From the NCBI GenBank assembly GCA_020746995.1, contig JAGPXD010000001.1, positions 6,634,001-6,698,000 on the forward strand: a stretch of 64,000 bases of DNA. Direction: 5' to 3'. The stretch's first letter is position 1, and every line of letters begins with the position of its first letter. This DNA comes from Plectosphaerella cucumerina. Its lineage: Eukaryota > Ascomycota > Sordariomycetes > Glomerellales > Plectosphaerellaceae. A program made the translations under genes and the position numbers. Below, one piece after another: positions 1 through 11,526 of the stretch. Under the pieces are notes generated by a model, which was not told the origin of the DNA, searched no databases, and saw nothing but the letters and a program-made list of their open reading frames with translations.

Positions 1-415
1 GAGCCAGTTCTCCCAGACACAGTGGTGCTTCTCCAAGGGCTTCGACGGCTCGTGTCCGCTGGGGCCCACCCTGGTGTCGAAAGAGTTGATCCCGGACGCA
101 AGCAAGCTGCGCGTCCGCGGGCTGAAGAACGGGGACGTCATCCAAGACTGCGAAACCACGTACGTCCCGCCCTGACCCGATTTAGCGGACCATCGCTGAC
201 ATTCCCACAGCGACCTGATCTTCTCCATTGCTAAGCTGGTCAGCTTCGTTTCGCAAGGCACGACTCTGCCGCCTGGCACTGTCATCATCACCGGAACCCC
301 GGCTGGTGTCGGCGCTGGACGCGAGCCCGCTGTGAGGATCCGGGACGGAGACGAGTTTGCCGTTGAGATCCTGCCGCATATCGGAACCCTTGTCAACGTC
401 TTTAAGAACGCATAA
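1..415 (+). CDS. FAH-family hydrolase, 3' part (partial)
   Basis: C-terminal part of a fumarylacetoacetate-hydrolase (FAH) family protein; the 5' part lies outside the window. Reading starts in frame 2. An intron at 160-210 (GTACGT...CACAG) joins exons so that the frame runs to the TAA at 413-415. FAH-fold signatures are visible: SKGFDGSCPLGP early, then VSQGTTLPPGTVIITGTPAGVG, with a typical end IGTLVNVFKNA. The family comprises metal-dependent C-C hydrolases of acylpyruvates, fumarylpyruvate and 2,4-diketo-acids. The substrate cannot be read from this fragment. A FAD monooxygenase and a Zn2Cys6 regulator lie within 6 kb, which suits aromatic-ring catabolism; a 2,4-diketo-3-deoxy sugar-acid hydrolase is another possibility because that step is also carried out by FAH proteins in bacteria. 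Confidence 0.85.
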
Positions 416-456
416 TACGCGACCCAGTAGATGAATAGACAAGACATCCTTGCTGC

Positions 457-2953
457 TCACGGATGACCTTGTTGCATGAATGCGGCAGCCGGGATCTCAA
501 TATCGGCCATCTGGAACGCCATGTCGAGATCAATTTCCCCGTCGAGGAAGTCCAAAGGACCCCAGTAATGGCTGAGCAGCATTGGACCCTCGGAGCCAAA
601 GCCTGCGAGGGCAGGGTCTGGCGTTGACGGAACAGTCCCTTTCGCCTTCTCCTTGGCGCGACGCAGCAGCTTTGCGGATTCCAGCGCGACGACGCATTCA
701 TCCATGATTTCAAGGATCTCAATGGCCATGTCTACCCGTCGGAGAAGGGGCTGGCTTTCTTCTTCGGTGGCCTCGCGCATGACGTAAACGAGTATGATCG
801 AGGCAGCGAAGACGGTGTATGTCGTGTTGTAGAACCTGTGCGCCGTGAGCAATGGAGCAAATCGATCAGATTGTCAGTGAGAACCTACCAGGTCCGGAAG
901 AAATCGTTGTGCTCGTATGTTTGGTAAATGATGTCAATGGTCTTGGAGGCGGAGTCAAGATACTTCTGAGTCGCCTCTCGAGCCCCAGGAATGGCAGCCC
1001 GTTCCGTCGCTGAGGACTTGAGAAGTAGTGATCCGAAAAGAAGGATCCTCAAGTTATGGTATCCTACCTGCTGTCAGACAGGAAGACGGGTAGCGACCAG
1101 CGATTGAGACAGAACGTACGGATGTTCAACACCAACTTCTGGCGCTTCACCCACTGTGGATCTTTGGCTGCACGCAAAGATGATGTAGGTGCGCCAGCTG
1201 GGGCGTGGACGTTGGGTCGGACGGCCTCGGGCAGCCCCTCGACCCACCGGTCTAGATCCTGCTCTATCCGGTGAACCGTCGCGACTGTCCGGGCTATTGT
1301 TTCGTCTGAGAGGTAGATACTGAGGCAGATGGCCCTTGTGATTCTCGAAAAGTCCACCATGCACTTGATGATGGCACAATGAGGAGGGTCCAGGAGCTCA
1401 GGGCGGCTGTTGTCGGTGTCGGGGGCGCCTCGGATCAGGGGGTATTGACGGTTGTGGAAGAGGTCGGCGCCCAGGGTATCAGGTCTTCCCATAGCAAACG
1501 ACATTTCGCTGGGATTTGTTAGGACTGACAATTCATGAGAAGGTGGCAACTTACGTCTCAAGTGAGTACAGGCCCCTGCGAAGGTTAGGGTCAGCCAGAT
1601 TCGAGCTGTGGTGCTGTGCCGGGACTCACCACCACGTCCTTGACTCTGCCCTCCGCTGTGCTGGGTCGACCTTGGTATTCGGCCCCGGCTCACGGTTAAT
1701 TCCCATGGCGAGCGCCGTCCTGACGGCAAGGCCAACGTACATGTACGAGACTGTTCGGAGGCAGTCAGTACGACTCACGGCGCCAAAGAGCAAGGCGACA
1801 TACGATGAGGGCTGAGCTCGTTCTGGCACACCTTGGCGAGAAGAAAGTAGGCATGGACCATGTCGAGGTTCGTCACCATGCCGAGCTTGTTGCAGTGCTC
1901 CTTCGCCACCTCGAAGAACTTGCGACTCCACTGAAGGTTGCCGATGCCGTCGATGGGCTCGTCATCCCGCACGCCGATTAGCGCCCCGAGCGAAAGCACG
2001 CTGTAGTAGAGTGCGACGAAGCTTGACGGCCCGTCTGCGCCCTCGGTGCCTGACCAAACACCCTCGCACCGATCGAGAAAGGTCTGCTTGTCGAGGATAG
2101 GATGGACATAATGGATGGCGGCGAAGTAGTTCTCCAAGAACCCGCGGCAATGCGAGAAGTGTTGCGGGGCCTGGGGCTGGTCCCCACCGCGCGAGGCCTG
2201 GCCGTGGGTATCCGGGGAGTGGAATGCCGGGTTGTGCAGACTCGTGACGAGGGCGCCCCCGCCACCTGCTTCGTCTTGCTTCCCTGCGCGTTGGATATGG
2301 GAGAGCAGGGCGACTGAGGATGAGCTCCCGTAGAATTCGACATTGCGAGTGTGTCGATTGATGCCCGAGACCTCCTGCTCGCCGGCGACGCGCGTGGATG
2401 CACTGCCGATGGTGGAGATGACATCGCTCTCGTCCCGGGGGTGGTCGTGCACGGTGCTGCCGTCGAGGTCCATCAATGGAAGATCTGGCGGCCGTAGTAT
2501 TGGGGGTGGTGGGCTGAAGCTGATGGTTTCGACAGTCGCGGCCGCGGGTGCGTGATCGATCGATGGCCTGGAGTCGACTCCGTCCGACTGTGGACCCATC
2601 ATGCCGGAAAGCTGTTTCACGCGGTCTTCGAGGTCGCGAACATAGCTGTGGTTGGCCGTGAGTTTCGATGTCGTTGTGATGGTTGTCGCAACAGTACTCA
2701 CTCCGAGTTGTACCGACCGCCTTGGCCTTTGTAAACACATTCAATTCTGCGATCTTCCCGAAACGCAAGTCAGCGATGATATGTTGACGGTAAGATTGGT
2801 GGACAGACTTCGGCAAAAGGTGCATGGCAGGAGCTCGTCGCATTTGTTCTTCTTGAGTCGACAGGCATCGCAGGCCCGCGCCGCGCGTGGCCGTCGCGCC
2901 TTGTTCGCAGATGCGCGTGTCGTTGGCCCGGTGCTGGGGTCTTGTTGGTCCAT
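457..2953 (-). CDS. Zn2Cys6 transcription factor with fungal-specific TF domain
   Basis: Nuclear transcription regulator with several exons on the minus strand. The N-terminus has a basic stretch and zinc-cluster cysteines at residues 28, 31, 38, 44 and 47 (ACDACRLKKNKC...CTFC). The sixth cysteine lies after an intron, in a CVYKG context near 2735. A linker coiled coil follows (YVRDLEDRVKQLSGMM). The middle-homology region is spread over later exons: FLENYFAAIHYVHPILDKQTF, GLAVRTALAMGINREP and EMSFAMGRPDTLGADLF. The end is at 457 (AAFMQQGHP). Frames change between exons at about 2800, 2700, 1790, 1630, 1560, 1070 and 870; the exact boundaries at the zinc cluster are not resolved. It could control the neighbouring FAH/monooxygenase genes or the sugar cluster at 20-37 kb; its target is unknown. 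Confidence 0.85.
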
Positions 2954-3424
2954 TTCTGCCTGCCGAAAGGCGTGCGGTCGAGAGTGCGGCGGGCGCAGGT
3001 TCGAGCAGCAGGTGACACAGGATGATGATGCGGAGGGGACGGGATAGGAGAGAAGACAAGATTCATCGTGCGCCTTCAGCGGCCGCCCGGTTGGCCAGCA
3101 CGTGGCGGCACCCCAACATCGCGCTGCGGGCAGGCTCCAGTGGGGTTTTGGTGCTGCGGGGTCGGGAGCGTGCGGGGAATTGTGGGTGCTGCCCGCTGTC
3201 CGGCAGTTCAGAGTTCAGTGTCGGCAGGAGCACCTTGGCAATCCCGATCATGTTCTGTCACCAACTTCTTTCCCATGGATCTTCATCATTCGAGCCGAGT
3301 TTCGGAAGTCCGATTTGGCGTCGAAGCTTCAATTGCATCCAATGTTTATCAATCGCTATGCACGTCTATTCTGCAGCTCATCGAGTCCGCCATCTGGACC
3401 TCCCCTGTCATACCACTGAACGCG
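2954..3424. other. intergenic: promoter of the Zn2Cys6 gene
   Basis: No convincing gene. The DNA contains the 5' flank of the minus-strand regulator and the 3' flank of the small gene that ends at 3425. Short open frames here look like chance frames in GC-rich DNA. Confidence 0.5.
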
Positions 3425-3883
3425 TCATCCCAGCAGCTTCGGCACCTCCTCGAGCAGATGCTCGACGATCGCGTCCGGCCCCTTTTCGACTTGAAGCCCC
3501 TGCGGAATCGCATGTGTCTTGATATCTGGCACGATTGAACGCGCGATGCTCCGAATCTCCGCCGCCTCCTCCGCCGACCACATGGAAGCCGAGAACTGGC
3601 GCTCAAGTCAGCGGCAAGCGACGAGCACTGGGGCCGCGCCGAGACTTACCAGAACATCGGGCTTGTGCTCCCTCACTTTTCCATCGACCTCTGCTATGCC
3701 TGCTCGTCGCGTCAGTCAGGTCTCTTTCAAGACATATACGAGGCGAGACTCACTTTCGCAGTTGGCGACATAATCGATGGTGTAATCCTCCTTGAGAGCC
3801 TCCACCATGCGGCCGATCAGCTTCTTGGCCCTCTCGGGGGCTGTGTTGACCGTGACCAAACGAAAGGGACCTTTGGGCGCCAT
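3425..3883 (-). CDS. small protein of unknown function, 116 aa
   Basis: Three exons: 3883-3754, 3699-3650 and 3595-3425, with introns of 54 nt each bounded by GTGAGT/GTAAGT donors and CAG acceptors. Together they give a clean 117-codon frame. The start is the ATG giving MAPKGPFRLVTVNTAPER; an in-frame upstream ATG would add residues with no domain character. The protein is alpha/beta-like with RAKKLIGRMVEAL, the short segment IAEVDGKVREHKPDVL and a final helix VEHLLEEVPKLL. The pattern FRLVTVNTAPERA...PDVLFSASMWSAEEA resembles small nucleotide-binding or receiver-like folds, but I recognise no named family. No signal peptide or membrane segment. It is transcribed divergently from the FAD monooxygenase across 580 bp, so the two may be co-regulated. 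Confidence 0.7.
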
Positions 3884-4465
3884 GGCTTGCGTGTTTCGCG
3901 TGTCGAGAAGACGAAGATACTGCGATGACGACAAGAGGACTGAGAAAACGACAGAAGTCTCTTGGGATTCGGCTGACAATGGATGCTGTTGTCGGTGCAA
4001 TGTTATGCCACACTCCGAGGCCGGCTCCGAATCGCGGGGTTATCATGCCGTGAGCAAGACTCGCGTGCTTCTGTCGCGAATCTGGGGTCCGGAAATGCCG
4101 GTGTCGATGCGAGGGGGCATGTCGCGGGTCCAGCCCCTGACCCGGCAATTCCGAGATCGCCCCCTTTCCCGGAACAGCCGCCGACGATTGCGTCCACGCG
4201 TGCATCAACACTGCTAAGATGGAGCTCCGGGGGCACTTCCGCCGACATGTGTTACGACCTGGAACCGCGGGGTCCGGGATGCCATGCCCGTTGCGCATCT
4301 TTGTCCGGTGGCGTGTCGTACAGCTTCGCCGTGGTGTCCTCATCCTTGAAGCAGCCGCATCCTGCGACATCTTTGAACAGGCATCGCATCGTCCCACGAC
4401 GTCTCCAAACTGTCACCCGAGCTTGATTCCAGAAGAAGCTCAATCAGCATTCTTTGAACAGCACC
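3884..4465. other. intergenic: divergent promoter region
   Basis: It separates the minus-strand 116-aa gene from the plus-strand monooxygenase gene. I see no repeat or RNA gene in it. Confidence 0.5.
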
Positions 4466-6119
4466 ATGGTAAGGTCTACGAACCCATCTGCCATGATGTA
4501 CTGCTACTGACTTCGAGCTGGAACAGGACTCCCTGCCACTGCCCCGATCGCCCGTCCAACTCGACGTCATCATCGTCGGTGCTGGCCTCGGCGGCCTCGC
4601 TGCAGCCGTCTCCATCAGTCTGTCAGGCCACAAGGTGACAGTCTTTGAATCGGCAAAGGAGCTACTAGAGGTATGAACCCAGAATCTGCAACTTCTTGTT
4701 CAAGGCTGACAACTTCATGAACAGGTCGGCGCAGGCCTTCAACTCACACCAAACTGCACCCGCATCCTTCAAGAATGGCAGATTCCAGATCACCTCTGGA
4801 AGTCCGCCGCCGAACCGAAAGCCCTCCTCGTCCACAGATATGCCGGCCAGGTCCTGGCGATCGAGCGGGACTTCGACAAGAACATCCGCCGCAAATATGG
4901 CGCTCCTTTCCTCGACATGCACCGGGTCGACCTTCAGCGCTCCCTCTTCGACAGGGCCAAGGAACTTGGCGTCCACTTCGAGCTCGGCCAAAGAGTCGAG
5001 TCAATTGACTTCGACCAGGCTGAGATAACAACAAAGAACGGCATGAAGGCCAAAGGCGACCTGATTGTGGCCGCCGATGGCTTGTGGTCAAAGAGTCGGA
5101 GCTTGCTCACGGGAGTAGCAGACGCGCCTCGGCCAACGGGAGACTTGGCCTATAGGGTGGTTCTCGACCTCGAGCAGGTGACTGATCCTGAACTGCGGGC
5201 TTGGATCTCCAATCCTGCCGTGCACTTCTGGATTGGACCCGGTGCACATGCTGTCGGCTACTCATTGCGTGCCGGAAAGATGTACAACATTGTCCTGCTG
5301 GTGCCCGATGACCTGCCAGCCGGCGTGAGCCGCCAAACGGGCTCGGTGGAAGAGATGAGGGCGCTGTTCAAGGACTGGGATCCCATCCTGGGAAGGTTCC
5401 TCGGCATGGTTGATACAGTCGAGAAGTGGAAGTTGATGCACAGTAAGTCCTCCCTCTCGATGTCCCAAGCCAAATCTGACGCGGTCCAGTTGAGGAGCTG
5501 CCCGAGTGGGTGAACCAGAAGTCGAATCTGGTGTTCATGTACGTTCCCTTCCCTTCACCTGTTGAAGGAAGCCCACTAACATCATCAGGGGCGACTCATG
5601 TCATCCAATGCTCCCATATCTCGCCCAAGGCGCCAATTCCGCCGTCGAGGATGGAGCTGTCCTGGGCCTACTCTTGGGCTACATGAGGTCAAAAGACCAG
5701 CTTCCTCAAGCACTGAAGATGTACGAGAGGCTTCGAAAGACAAGGGGCGATGCCATCGTCAAGGAGACCTTCAAGCAGGCATGTAACGTTCCTTCCTTTG
5801 GCACCTTGCAGCATCTAACCCACAACAGAGAGAATCATTCCACATGCCGGACGGCCCGAAGCAGGAGGCTCGCGATGAGATCTTCCTGTCTCAGCTGGGC
5901 AAAGACAAACTTCGCGGCCCCTTCCCCAGCAGATGGACTTGTCCTGAAGTGCAGCCGTGGCTGTACGGGTACAATGCCTTTGAGGAGGTGAAGAAGGCGG
6001 TCCAAAAGGAGCCATTCCGCATCAAAACCGCTGTCCCGAGTACGGTCGAGTCAAGTATGCCAGTCAGCAAGCGCATCAGCTCCTTGTTCTCGGCCCTGGC
6101 GAAGTGGCTAGCCATTTGA
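4466..6119 (+). CDS. FAD-dependent aromatic monooxygenase (salicylate hydroxylase-like)
   Basis: Group A flavoprotein hydroxylase. A first exon holding only ATG (4466-4468) is followed by an intron to 4526. Exon 2 then encodes the Rossmann FAD motif VIIVGAGLGGLAAA near residue 15. A second intron follows LLE (4672 to about 4724), then VGAGLQLTPN. The DG motif is in IVAADGLWSKSR. The second FAD motif GDSCHPMLPYLAQGAN is split from FM by an intron (about 5538-5588). Further introns lie near 5442-5489 and 5782-5828. Total about 460 aa, normal for salicylate/3-hydroxybenzoate/6-hydroxynicotinate-type enzymes. There is no signal peptide; a cytosolic NAD(P)H-dependent aromatic hydroxylase is expected. 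Its proximity to a FAH hydrolase gene suggests a ring-degradation pair. The start rests on a tiny exon and is less certain than the rest. Confidence 0.86.
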
Positions 6120-6390
6120 GGGGGGAAATGGGCAGTGACAAGCACCCTTAAGCAAGATAACATCTACTCGACTATGCGAATAGACGGCTTAGCATTTACC
6201 CGTGAAGACTCTCCTACGCCTGAGGAAGGTCGAAAGGGCCAGCATCACACGTGATCGTCTCAGTGAAGGTGCGGGGTCAATGACGCAAGTCACACGTCTT
6301 CACCCCCCCATGTTTGACCTTCACCATCATCATCTCGAGCTTCCATCCGTGATGTTGAACCCAAGTGCGCGCCAGGCAAGACGAACAGCC

Positions 6391-7729
6391 ATGGCATTAC
6401 ATCTTCCCGCAGAAATATTTGACATTGTAAATGCCTACTCACCCTTATCGCTCGCAAAACAACTTGCGACTCGTCGCTGACACTCTACTGCAGATTATGT
6501 CTTACGTGGAGGATGTCGACCGCACCAGACCGCCATACCAGGATGATAACACCTGGCCTTACAGAGAGCTCAGTTCCGACTGCCGGAAGATCTTGGCCAA
6601 CCTGCGTCTCGTCAACAAGTCTTTCTGCCGGAACGCCTCCCCGCTACTCTTCCGGCACTTCATAGCGACAACCAAAAGGTCGTTCTCAAGTTCACCCCAG
6701 TGCAGCTTGGAAAAGCTTCTCCATCTTTCCAACAGCACGTATGCGGTAGACGTGCGTCGCCTCGAGATCAGACTCGACCGCTTCGGAGATGCAAATCACG
6801 AAGCTCTTCTGACATTCGTGGAAGACCTCGCTGGAACGTTGCCAACCTGCCTGGCGAGGTTTAAGAATCTCAACATTCTTCAGTTTCACGGCACATCATC
6901 CTACCGTTCTCGAGAGGTCGCGGAACTCTTCAGAGATACAGTCATAACGGTACTACGTTACGTGCCACTCTCGAATCTAACAGATCTCGAAGTCACTTTC
7001 CCAATTGCATATGACTTCGGCCACTTCTTTGGCAGCAAGGCGACCTCGGTGCGCATACCGATAGAGAAAGTGTTGCAACGACTTCGGCACGTAGGTCTAG
7101 TTCTATCTGAGTACACCAGTCATAACGGACAAAGATACTGGCATACAGCCATATCTGCCGAAAATGCAGCTCTCCCGAATCACACCCATGCGATCCAGCT
7201 TTGTAGGGTTGTCGAGCTAGCTGAGAATCTCGAATCTCTCGCCATAGGAAGCAGCGAGATTGTCAACATTGACAACATGAATCTTCATGATTCACTCCGT
7301 CTCAAATCTCTCAATCTTTGTGGAGTTTCCATATTATCACATGTTTTCATTTCTATCATCGAACAATGCAAGGACACGATCAAGTCGATTGAGCTCGACC
7401 GCGTGGAGCTCAATTCTGGTACGTGGCAGCAAACTTTGCTGCGAATGAGCAGGCTTCCAAGTCTTCTTCATTTTTATATCGGTTCATGCGGTTACTCGAG
7501 GGATGGGGCGAGTTCCCAGCTTCGCCCAGGACTTTTACCTCCGCCAGATGATCCTGAGGATATCGAAACGCACAATTTCATGGACATCTACGCGCTTGGA
7601 AATCTACAGCGTCGGGTGAACACAAACAGGCTTGTTGCGGGGCTCCCGCAGGTGTCGGATTATGAATTTCGACACGCTCAGCGGGAGACGCTCGAGACTG
7701 TGCTGGGGGAGATGAACATCAATACTTAG
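6391..7729 (+). CDS. F-box-like / leucine-rich protein
   Basis: The start ATG at 6391 opens MALHLPAEIFDI, which splices over a 67-nt intron (6427-6493) to IMSYVEDVDR. The joined N-terminus LPAEIFDIIMSYV is a classical F-box beginning. About 400 residues of irregular leucine-rich sequence follow (NLRLVNKSFCRNASPLLFRHF, then SLRLKSLNLCGVSIL), as in many Pezizomycotina F-box proteins. Such proteins usually act as SCF ubiquitin-ligase substrate receptors in nucleus or cytoplasm. No partner or substrate can be inferred. Two other F-box-like groups exist in this window (18.3-19.8 kb and 61-63.5 kb), but this one is not an obvious close paralogue of either. Confidence 0.72.
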
Positions 7730-9004
7730 GTTGGCTGAAATTTGGGGGCATGTAATGCTCAGTCCTGGCGGGCCAGATGGGAGATTTGGAAGGCGGTACG
7801 GTCGACTTCGTGGAGACAAAACGTGGGAAGAGACGCTCTCGGGCGGGCAGAACAGCAAAATCAACCCTATCGCCGTAAATCGAGGATTTAAATTTTACTT
7901 GGAGAGGTCGACGGGCAGGCTCCCATGTCTCTGCGATCACGGGCAATACCACATATCTACAATGGCCAGAAGCATCGTAACTCAATGCCTCCATGTTCAA
8001 AGCGATTGAGAGTGTGAAAACCCGATACTAGTTCCGAACTCCCCTAGCTGTCTCACAGTCAACCTCCATTTTTGGATATCCTTTGGTCATGTTGGCCGTT
8101 TTGCGGTCCCGTTGCATTCTATCGTTTCGCTCCCGCTGTCTGGCAGTGTCTGCCTCCAGATCTCAATTGATGCGCCCATGATTCAAGCTGCAAGCATTGC
8201 AAACGCGCCTATCTCGCTTCCGCCCAAAATCACATGGAAGATGACGATGCTTTGTCGCCGCGCTCAATGAAGCTAGTGTTGAGGCATTTGTGCGATGGCC
8301 GACGATGCACAGCCCCCCGTAGCCGTGTACTTCCCACCCAAGTCGTCGAACATGTAGCTCTCCCGTCTAGTGCGGCTCTCCAGGAACCATCCCGCGACAA
8401 CCCACCCAAGTCTCGCCATACCCCGGCCCGTTCCCGATGTCAGAGCCGACAATGGACGCACATCACAAGCTGCCCGCATTTGCCAAGCGATGAACACCCC
8501 CTCGACTGCATGGGCGCGGGTGTATCCTCGACAGGGGTCACGATACGGAAACCCCTCCCCTTTTGCGGATGATACTCCCACTGGTGATCTTCGGCGTGGG
8601 ACCTGGGCGGCCTCCCTCTGTGACTCTCTGACAGGCTCGTGCTCGCTGAGCGGCAACGGAGTCGGCGAACCTGGACAGGAATAATCCCTCACCGATCGGG
8701 AAGCACCTCGCCTTGCTGTGCTGCCAGTCACGGTCCAGACAGGATGCAACGGACTAGCCGCAACTATGGCCCTGTGCGACCAAGCGTGAATCACTGCAGT
8801 TGCATGATATCACCGGAGAGAATGGGCCTTCAATTGCATGCGGGTGCTGCTTGTTAGCTGCTTGGTCCATGACCTTCACCGGCACGATCTACTCTTCTCC
8901 CCTATTCTGCGACTGTGAAATCACCAAAGCTCTTCGTCTATCTCACCAAGCCCGAAGCCAGAGCGCTGCTCAGCTGGTTCCGACCCAGAAAGTAGCTTCA
9001 TCCC
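7730..9004. other. intergenic, 1.3 kb
   Basis: It holds the 3' flank of the F-box-like gene and the promoter and 5' leader of the TRPY-channel gene. Open frames on both strands lack domain character or splice support. Nothing further is recognised. Confidence 0.5.
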
Positions 9005-11241
9005 ATGGACACTCACCATGCCGCTCACTTCTCAACCCTGGACTCCGACGCTACAACTGAAGAGGGGGGATTCGAAGAAACCTTGGACCCCGAGGCCGGC
9101 AGACTTCCATTTCACAACGATGAGACCGAACACTACTTTGACGACGACGATGAGGACGTCCCCATCATGACCCCTCCAAAAGGGCCGTCCGTTTACATGA
9201 CCATTCACCGGTAATTTATCCTTTCTCGCTGCTCAGCGCATCTACTAAGTAGCCATAGCATCAGGAGGCTCGTCATAGCCAGTATTGGTGGGTGAGCATC
9301 CCGCGTCAGTGAACCTTGGCTAACTTCTCGATGCCAGATGACCCCTACACGCTGGAACAGTTGCGAGCCCCACGCATGAATATGCTCGTTGTCCGGCCTT
9401 TGGTAGACAAGCTTCATAATGATGGCGATGGGGACATCTGGGCTGGTATGTCTGCCTTTCTGTTTCGGATTTCAAGCGCAATATCTAACGATGGCCGTGC
9501 AGTCTACTGCCTCCTCGTCAACCGCGTCCAATTTCTCCGATCACAGCACTGTCAGCCGATGCACCAGACCGTCAACATTGCCCGAGCCACTCTCTGCGAG
9601 CTCGTGGCCACCCGTGTCCTTCGCCGCTTCCATGAGAAAAGCCCCGGAAACAAGGGCTTACTTTTTCTCGCCAATATACTCGTCTCGGGGTTCGACCCGT
9701 TTCACGGAGCTCCCGACTCTGTGGTCTGCTCTACCAGGAAGCCGCAGTGGCCAGTCCAAGACCGAGGAGGTCACGAGCGCAAACTGACAGCCCTCGAACT
9801 CGCCATTCTCTCCGAATCCAAGACTCTAATCGCAAGTTCGGCCTGTCAGCGCGTCGTATCCGCTGTGTACGAGGGCGTTATCATCTACTCGCCAATTTCT
9901 TTCGTCGACATCCTTCCCGACCACTTCAAGCACCATCCCGTCACCATCTATGAACCTCGCTCCGCGCCGCTTTTGAACCATCGTCGGCTCATCGTTCCTC
10001 GGTCACGGAATCTGATCGAACTGTTCCACTTCACCATCCTCCTCGTCCTCTACATCGGCGCCATGATCACCGATGGACAGTCGCAGGGGAGGTGGTGGTC
10101 GCCAGCGTTTGATCTGTTCGCCTCTGGCTGGATTCTGGAGCAGTTTGCCGCCATAATCGAGCACGGATGGGAAGTCCACGCCCAGAATCTTTGGTCGTTC
10201 TTGGATGCCACCTTTATCTTCCTCTACCTCTGCCATGCCGCGCTCCGTCTCGTTGAGGTCGCCACGCATTCAGGAGCTCAGTACCATGCTACACAAATCA
10301 TGTTTACCGCGGCACCGGTGCTCCTGACGCGCATCGCGTTTACGCTTATGCCCGACAACATCGTCTTCATCTCACTGCATGCAATGATGAAAGACTTCAT
10401 GCGACTTACGTTCATCGCAATGTGGTGCTTCACCGGATTTCTGCTGTCGCTATTGTGGCTCGAGAACCCTTTGCCCCAAAACCCAGGGGTTTCGAGCGAG
10501 AAGGCAGATGGCGGTCTCAGCTGGGCTACCATCTGTGAGTGGCTCCTCTGGATCTGGTTCGGTCTTGATGGTACGGGCATCAACCAAGCGCCACGATTCC
10601 ACCCAGTCCTCGGGCCAGCCTTGATGATCACATTCGCCTTCCTCGGAAACACGCTTTTCCTCACCATCCTCGTCTCGATGCTCACCAACACGTTTTCTAA
10701 GATCATCGCAGACGAGCAAGCGGAGATTCAGTTCCGTCGGACGGTCCTGACATTCCAAGCCGTCAAGTCGGATTCCATCTTTCTCTACCCACCTCCCGCA
10801 AACATCCTGGCCCTCGCCCTGCTTCTACCCCTCAAGTTCATGGTCAGTCCGTGTCTGTTCCACAGAATAAATGTTGCATTGGTTTGTACATTGAACGCAC
10901 CCGTGCTGCTGCTCGTCTCCGTTTACGAGCGTCGGAGTTTGAGAAGTAATCTCAAACGAACTGGGCAGGGGAGCTCTCTTCTCAACTGGCGCTTCACAGC
11001 CTTCTCGCCACACGGAGACGTTCAAAGCGTGTTTGATTCGGAGCCCCCGGAAGAGATCTGCGAGGCGTTGGAGGACCTCGACCAGTTGAGCGATCTTGGT
11101 CTTTCCGAGGCAGATGCTGTCGAGTGGGCATCAAGCGGAGGCAGGAGACGACGGTCAAGGATGAGGAGGCCGGCCTCGAGAGAAAGTAGGGATGTGTTTT
11201 GGTTATCAAATGCGCGAAGAGGAGCACATCCTGATGGATGA
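9005..11241 (+). CDS. TRPY/Yvc1-type cation channel
   Basis: Polytopic channel related to the vacuolar TRP channel Yvc1, which releases Ca2+ and other cations from the vacuole. The acidic N-terminus (MDTHHAAHFS... with DDDDEDVP) precedes three introns: 9211-9264, 9288-9337 and 9446-9502. Joined exons read MTIHRRLVIASIDDPYTLEQLRAPRMNMLVVRPL, the conserved Yvc1-like N-terminal region. Membrane segments include LIELFHFTILLVLYIGAMI, FDLFASGWILEQFAAII, LWSFLDATFIFLYLCHAAL, LTFIAMWCFTGFLLSLLWL and, after the pore, PALMITFAFLGNTLFLTILV. The pore region has WFGLDGTGI, diagnostic of fungal TRPY. The C-terminus is acidic then arginine-rich. About 690 aa, the family size. Start chosen as the ATG giving an acidic N-terminus typical of the group. 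Confidence 0.88.
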
Positions 11242-11526
11242 AGAGAGCGTGCGCTAGGTAGCTGATGCAGACAAAAAGTTACGGGCAGTACTGGCGCCAG
11301 AAGCAGCGATGAGTCCAGTCCCGTGATGTAGCTATGGCTCAGCCATCACCAGACTCCCCTGCCTAGGTCACTGTGCCTCCCTTGAGTGGAGTGTTTTGAC
11401 AAGGACTTGGATTGATTTTCGCATGAGTCACATTTCAAGAACATCGAACTATTTCAGGATGAAAATGGATTCTCTGCTTTACATTAGTACAAGGAAGAGA
11501 CCAGATCAGGTCCTGACCAAACATCC

